This document shows, one piece after another, positions 4,455 to 7,743 of a stretch of 7,743 bases of DNA. The DNA comes from Deltaproteobacteria bacterium (GTDB taxonomy: Bacteria; Desulfobacterota; Desulfobaccia; Desulfobaccales; 0-14-0-80-60-11). Numbering within the stretch: the stretch's first letter is position 1; each line of letters starts with the position of its first letter. The notes beneath the pieces were generated by a model. It saw nothing but the letters and a program-made list of their open reading frames with translations. It was not told where the DNA came from and did no database searches. The translations under genes were made by a program, and so were the position numbers. The stretch spans positions 1 through 7,743 of the forward strand of contig JAMCQY010000278.1 in assembly GCA_023381945.1 (NCBI GenBank), written 5' to 3'.

Positions 4455-6373
4455 GCCCGCCACGGAAGATGTTCATTAATGCCGCGGACCCTGAGGAGTT
4501 TCGCGTCTGCATTGTGGAGGAAGGCCAACTTGATGAATTTGCCCTGGAAACCTCCGCCCGGGAGCAGACCAAGGCCAATATCTACAAGGCGGTGGTGGTA
4601 AATATCGAGCCCAGCCTGCAGGCGGCCTTCGTCAATTACGGCGGCGAACGCCACGGCTTCTTGCCCCTGTCGGAGGTGCACCCCGACTACTACCAGGAGC
4701 CGATTCTCAGCAAGTCCAGGGCCAAGATTCAGCGAGTGCTGCGCAAAGGCCAGGAGATTATCGTCCAGGTTTACAAGGAAGAGACCGCCACCAAAGGGGC
4801 CTATCTCAGCACCTACATCTCCCTGCCCGGCCGCAACATGGTCCTTTTGCCCCGCCAGGCCCATCTGGGAATCTCCCGCAAGATAGAAAAAGAGGACGAG
4901 CGCGCCCGCTTGAAGGATTTGGCCCAAAAGATCGGCCTGCCCCCGGAGATGGGCCTCATTATTCGCACCGCGGGCCAACAGGCCAAAAATAAGGATCTGG
5001 CCAAGGACCTGCAATTTCTCCTGAAGCAGTGGAAGGACCTGAACCAGGCCGCGGCGGAACAAAAGTCGCCCTGCCTCCTTTACCGGGACCTGGACCTCAT
5101 CACCCGCACGGTCCGGGACTATCTGACCACGGACATAACCACCATCCTGGTGGACAACCCGGATGTCTTCCAGCAGTTGCGCGGCTGGTTGCGGATGGCG
5201 GCGCCGGGGCAGATCAATGCCTTGAAGCTTTATAAAGACAAGCTGCCCATCTTCGCCCGCTACCAGTTGGAGGATCAGCTCGACCGCATCTATGCCGATA
5301 GGGTGCCGTTGAAATCCGGCGGCAGCATTGTCATCAATCCCACCGAGGCCCTGGTGTCCATCGATGTCAATTCCGGCCGCTGCACCGGCCAGAAAGAGCT
5401 GGAGGAGACCGCCCTGAAATCCAACCTGGAAGCCGCCGACGAAGTGGCCCGCCAGCTCCGGCTGCGGGACCTGGGCGGCCTGGTGGTCATCGATTTTATC
5501 GACATGAAAGACAAGAAGCACGAGAAGCAGGTGGAAGCGGCCCTGAAGCAGAGCCTCAAGAAAGACAAGGCCCGGGTAACCCTGGGCCACATCTCCAAGT
5601 TCGGTCTGCTCGAGCTCTCCCGCCAGCGCCTGCGGCCCACGGCCGAGGCCAGCGCTTATACCCCTTGCCCTGCCTGCCAGGGCCGCGGCCGCCTCAAAAC
5701 GGTCCCGATCCTGGGCCTGAGCCTGTTGCGCCAGATCAGCGCCCACTTGGTGCAGAACCACGTCCAGGAAGTCCGGGCCGAGGTTCCGGTGGAGGTGAGC
5801 AACTTTCTCCTCAACCGGAAACGCCGGGAAATTTCGGCCCTGGAAGAGGAACACAAGGTCCGGATCGTCCTCACCGCCAAGGCGAGTCTGAATCCGGAGG
5901 AGATCCACCTGGAATTCGTGAAGCTTGAAGCTGAGGAGCCCAGACGCGAGCGGCAGCCTGAACCGAAACGCGAGGCCCAACCTGAGGCCAAGACGGAAGA
6001 GAAACCGGAAGCCCCACCGGAGGCCAAGCCGGAAGCGCGGGGAACCAGACGGGGAGTGCGGCGGGGCCCCAGACGGCCGAAACGAGAGCCGAAGGAAGAG
6101 GTGAAGAGCGAACCAACCGAGGAGCCTGCGCTTTTGCCCGAACCTGAGCCCGAACGAGAATCCCTGCCGGAGGCCGAGGCCAAAGCCCGGAGGCCCCGTC
6201 GGGCCCCGCGGCGCGGGCCGCGGCGGCCGAAGCGGCCGCCCCAGGGGGAAGCCGCGGAGGAACCCAAGCCGCAGCCGGAACAGGCGTCCCCCATTGAGCC
6301 AGTTGAGGGAGCGGCCCCGGAACTCCCGCCACCGTCCGAAAAACCCACAGGCTCCACGGAACCCGAATCCTAA
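4451..6373 (+). CDS. rng: Ribonuclease E/G with Arg-rich C-terminal tail
   Basis: The enzyme is an endoribonuclease of the RNase E/G family that cuts AU-rich single-stranded RNA in mRNA decay and rRNA/tRNA maturation. The 640 residues hold an S1 RNA-binding domain (about 38-125, with NIYKAVVVNIEPSLQAAFV and GERHGFLPLSEV), the 5'-sensor/RNase H-like region, and a DNase I-like catalytic region. The Mg2+ ligands are Asp305 (VSIDVNSGR) and Asp348 (VVIDFIDM). The zinc-link CPACQG has Cys406 and Cys409. All are offset by two from E. coli RNase E (Asp303, Asp346, Cys404, Cys407). Residues about 493-640 are a disordered Pro/Glu/Arg tail with two Arg-rich blocks. The catalytic part is RNase G-sized, while the tail recalls the RNA-binding scaffold of RNase E, so the rng/rne name is uncertain. 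AGGGGAG (4441-4447) precedes the ATG, which overlaps the upstream stop and implies translational coupling. Confidence 0.94.
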   Translation: MSPPRKMFINAADPEEFRVCIVEEGQLDEFALETSAREQTKANIYKAVVVNIEPSLQAAFVNYGGERHGFLPLSEVHPDYYQEPILSKSRAKIQRVLRKGQEIIVQVYKEETATKGAYLSTYISLPGRNMVLLPRQAHLGISRKIEKEDERARLKDLAQKIGLPPEMGLIIRTAGQQAKNKDLAKDLQFLLKQWKDLNQAAAEQKSPCLLYRDLDLITRTVRDYLTTDITTILVDNPDVFQQLRGWLRMAAPGQINALKLYKDKLPIFARYQLEDQLDRIYADRVPLKSGGSIVINPTEALVSIDVNSGRCTGQKELEETALKSNLEAADEVARQLRLRDLGGLVVIDFIDMKDKKHEKQVEAALKQSLKKDKARVTLGHISKFGLLELSRQRLRPTAEASAYTPCPACQGRGRLKTVPILGLSLLRQISAHLVQNHVQEVRAEVPVEVSNFLLNRKRREISALEEEHKVRIVLTAKASLNPEEIHLEFVKLEAEEPRRERQPEPKREAQPEAKTEEKPEAPPEAKPEARGTRRGVRRGPRRPKREPKEEVKSEPTEEPALLPEPEPERESLPEAEAKARRPRRAPRRGPRRPKRPPQGEAAEEPKPQPEQASPIEPVEGAAPELPPPSEKPTGSTEPES

Positions 6374-6381
6374 TGAACAAA

Positions 6382-6410
6382 TTGAGCCAGCTTATCGCTA
6401 TACATAAACT
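6382..6410 (+). promoter_or_regulatory. Weak possible promoter for ilvD
   Basis: TTGAGC (6382-6387) and TAAACT (6405-6410) are 17 bp apart, each with 4 of 6 consensus matches, in the 77-bp gap between the RNase gene and ilvD. This local gap is AT-richer than both genes. No terminator hairpin or attenuator was seen, so ilvD may instead be read from upstream. Confidence 0.22.
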
Positions 6411-6439
6411 GAATACTGGCTACTGACTACTGCCTTTCC

Positions 6440-6444
6440 AGGAG
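6440..6444 (+). promoter_or_regulatory. Ribosome binding site of ilvD
   Basis: AGGAG ends six bases before ATG 6451 and decides the ilvD start. The encoded N-terminus [19 protein letters not shown] agrees with the family. Confidence 0.8.
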
Positions 6445-6450
6445 TTTCCC

Positions 6451-7743
6451 ATGCGCAGCAATTTGATGAAACAGGGTTTGGAGAAGTATCCGCACCGTTC
6501 CCTCCTCAAGGCCATGGGCCTCACCGACCGGGAGATCGACCAGCCCATTATCGGGGTAGCCAATTCCTTCAATGAATTCATTCCCGGCCACCTCCACCTG
6601 AGGCAGATCACCGAGGCCGCCAAGGCCGGGGTGCGAATGAGTGGCGGCACCCCCTTGGAGTTCGGGGTCATCGGCGTCTGCGACGGTCTGGCCATGCACC
6701 ATCAGGGCATGAAATATTCCCTGCCCTCCCGGGAGATCATCGCTGACTCCATCGAAATCATGGCCACGGCCCATCCGGTGGACGGCCTGGTCCTGGTGGC
6801 CAACTGTGACAAGATCATCCCCGGCATGCTGATGGCGGCCTTGCGTCTCAATATCCCTGCTATCCTGATCAGCGGCGGCCCTATGCTGGCCGGCCGTTTC
6901 AAAGGCCGGGAAGTTGACCTGATCACGGTCTTCGAAGGTGTGGGTGCGGTCAAGGCCGGCAAGATCTGCGAAGACGAACTCAAAGAATTGGCGGAATGCG
7001 CCTGTCCGGGCTGCGGCTCCTGCGCCGGCATGTTCACCGCCAACTCGATGAACTGCCTGAGTGAAGCCCTGGGCCTGGCTCTACCGGGCAACGGCACCAT
7101 CCCGGCAGTACACGCCGCCCGCTACCGCCTGGCCAAGGAAGCGGGTTTTAAGATCATGAATATGGTGGAAAACCAAATTCTGCCCCGGCAGATCGCCACT
7201 TTGGAGGCTTTTATCAACGCCATGGCGGTGGATATGGCCCTGGGTTGCTCCACCAACACCGTGCTCCACGTCCCGGCCATCGCCCGGGAGGCCGACATCG
7301 ACCTGTCCCTGGACCTGTTCAATAAAATCTCCAGCCGCACCCCCCACCTCTGCTCCCTGAGCCCCGCTGGCCCACATCACATGGAGGACCTGGATCTGGC
7401 CGGCGGGGTGCCGGCGGTGATGAAAACCTTGCTGGAGGCCGGCCTGGTTTCGGGAGCCCCCATGTCCGTCACCGGCCAGACCGTAGCTGACAACCTGGCC
7501 GGCATCAAGGTGCTTGACCCAGAGGTTATCCGGCCTTTGAGCAACCCTTATCATGCTCAGGGAGGCATCGCCGTCCTCAAGGGCAACCTGGCCCCGGAGG
7601 GCGGGGTGGTGAAGCAGTCGGCGGTGGATGAAAAGATGCTGGTAAACGAAGGTTCCGCGCGGGTCTTCGATGCCGAAGAAGAGGCCACCCGGGCCATTCT
7701 GGACGGCAAGATCAAGCCCGGCGACATTGTGGTTCTGCACCAA
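6451..7743 (+). CDS. ilvD: Dihydroxy-acid dehydratase IlvD (3' end beyond window)
   Basis: IlvD dehydrates 2,3-dihydroxy-isovalerate and 2,3-dihydroxy-3-methylvalerate to the 2-keto acids that precede valine, leucine and isoleucine, using an iron-sulfur cluster as Lewis acid. The first 431 codons are present and the frame is open to the last base; the family is about 550-560 residues, so roughly the last fifth is missing. Motifs seen are [16 protein letters not shown] (35-50), VCDGLAM (76-82), [11 protein letters not shown] (117-127, cluster Cys119) and [18 protein letters not shown] (185-202, cluster Cys191). [11 protein letters not shown] and [12 protein letters not shown] follow. Gly46 (IPGHLH) stands where [2Fe-2S] dehydratases have a third cysteine (TPCN), so this should be the oxygen-sensitive [4Fe-4S] type, like the E. 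coli enzyme. Long minus-strand open frames here are shadows of this gene. Confidence 0.96.
   Translation, partial: MRSNLMKQGLEKYPHRSLLKAMGLTDREIDQPIIGVANSFNEFIPGHLHLRQITEAAKAGVRMSGGTPLEFGVIGVCDGLAMHHQGMKYSLPSREIIADSIEIMATAHPVDGLVLVANCDKIIPGMLMAALRLNIPAILISGGPMLAGRFKGREVDLITVFEGVGAVKAGKICEDELKELAECACPGCGSCAGMFTANSMNCLSEALGLALPGNGTIPAVHAARYRLAKEAGFKIMNMVENQILPRQIATLEAFINAMAVDMALGCSTNTVLHVPAIAREADIDLSLDLFNKISSRTPHLCSLSPAGPHHMEDLDLAGGVPAVMKTLLEAGLVSGAPMSVTGQTVADNLAGIKVLDPEVIRPLSNPYHAQGGIAVLKGNLAPEGGVVKQSAVDEKMLVNEGSARVFDAEEEATRAILDGKIKPGDIVVLHQ

Noticed and set aside
4436..5980. A 514-codon open frame on the minus strand
   Set aside because: It lies antisense to the RNase E/G catalytic domain, has low-complexity Gly/Leu/Gln-rich composition and no recognisable motif. 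It is a product of the high GC content.
6414..6432. Three TACTG copies at 7-bp spacing before ilvD
   Set aside because: Very short, only three units, and not near a clear promoter element; chance cannot be excluded.
7081..7743. A long minus-strand open frame at the window end
   Set aside because: It is antisense to clear IlvD coding sequence and shows no family motifs.

Overview
The window looks like a piece of a GC-rich, Gram-negative, probably anaerobic bacterial chromosome. The housekeeping genes resemble those of Desulfobacterota (former Deltaproteobacteria); this is an inference from protein flavour, not a database result. All real genes lie on the + strand.

Layout: (1) 2-550 is the 3' part of tsaB, which acts in the tRNA t6A modification pathway. 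(2) About 544-3077 is a visibly AT-richer accessory block. It holds a 68-aa winged-helix protein preceded by a promoter and a palindrome, then a compact restriction-modification-repair cassette: a C5-cytosine DNA methyltransferase (1003-1968), an HNH endonuclease with an N-terminal winged-helix-like region (1978-2550) and a Vsr mismatch endonuclease (2547-2990). (3) 3078-4454 is an unrecognised protein that, on close reading, carries the landmarks of the UDP-sugar pyrophosphorylase (UDPGP) nucleotidyltransferase family. It overlaps by ATGA with (4) an RNase E/G gene (4451-6373) whose C-terminal tail is Pro/Glu/Arg-rich with a duplicated Arg motif. (5) 6451 to the window end is the first 431 codons of ilvD, dihydroxy-acid dehydratase of branched-chain amino-acid synthesis.

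How the genes work together: the methyltransferase should protect host DNA and the HNH protein should cut unmodified DNA. Vsr should repair the T:G mismatches left when 5-methylcytosine deaminates. The three genes are packed as one transcription unit (3-bp gap or a 4-nt overlap between neighbours). The small winged-helix gene upstream, with a palindrome in its own leader and another inverted repeat before the methyltransferase, is a candidate controller of the cassette. The cassette appears to have been placed between tsaB and the nucleotidyltransferase-like gene. A short imperfect direct repeat (GGCCT-TTTATG) sits at both junctions. No integrase, transposase, tRNA, rRNA or CRISPR array was seen.

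The most interesting points are the divergent UDPGP-like protein translationally coupled to RNase E/G, the possible non-canonical controller of the R-M system, and the clean insertion point of the cassette.
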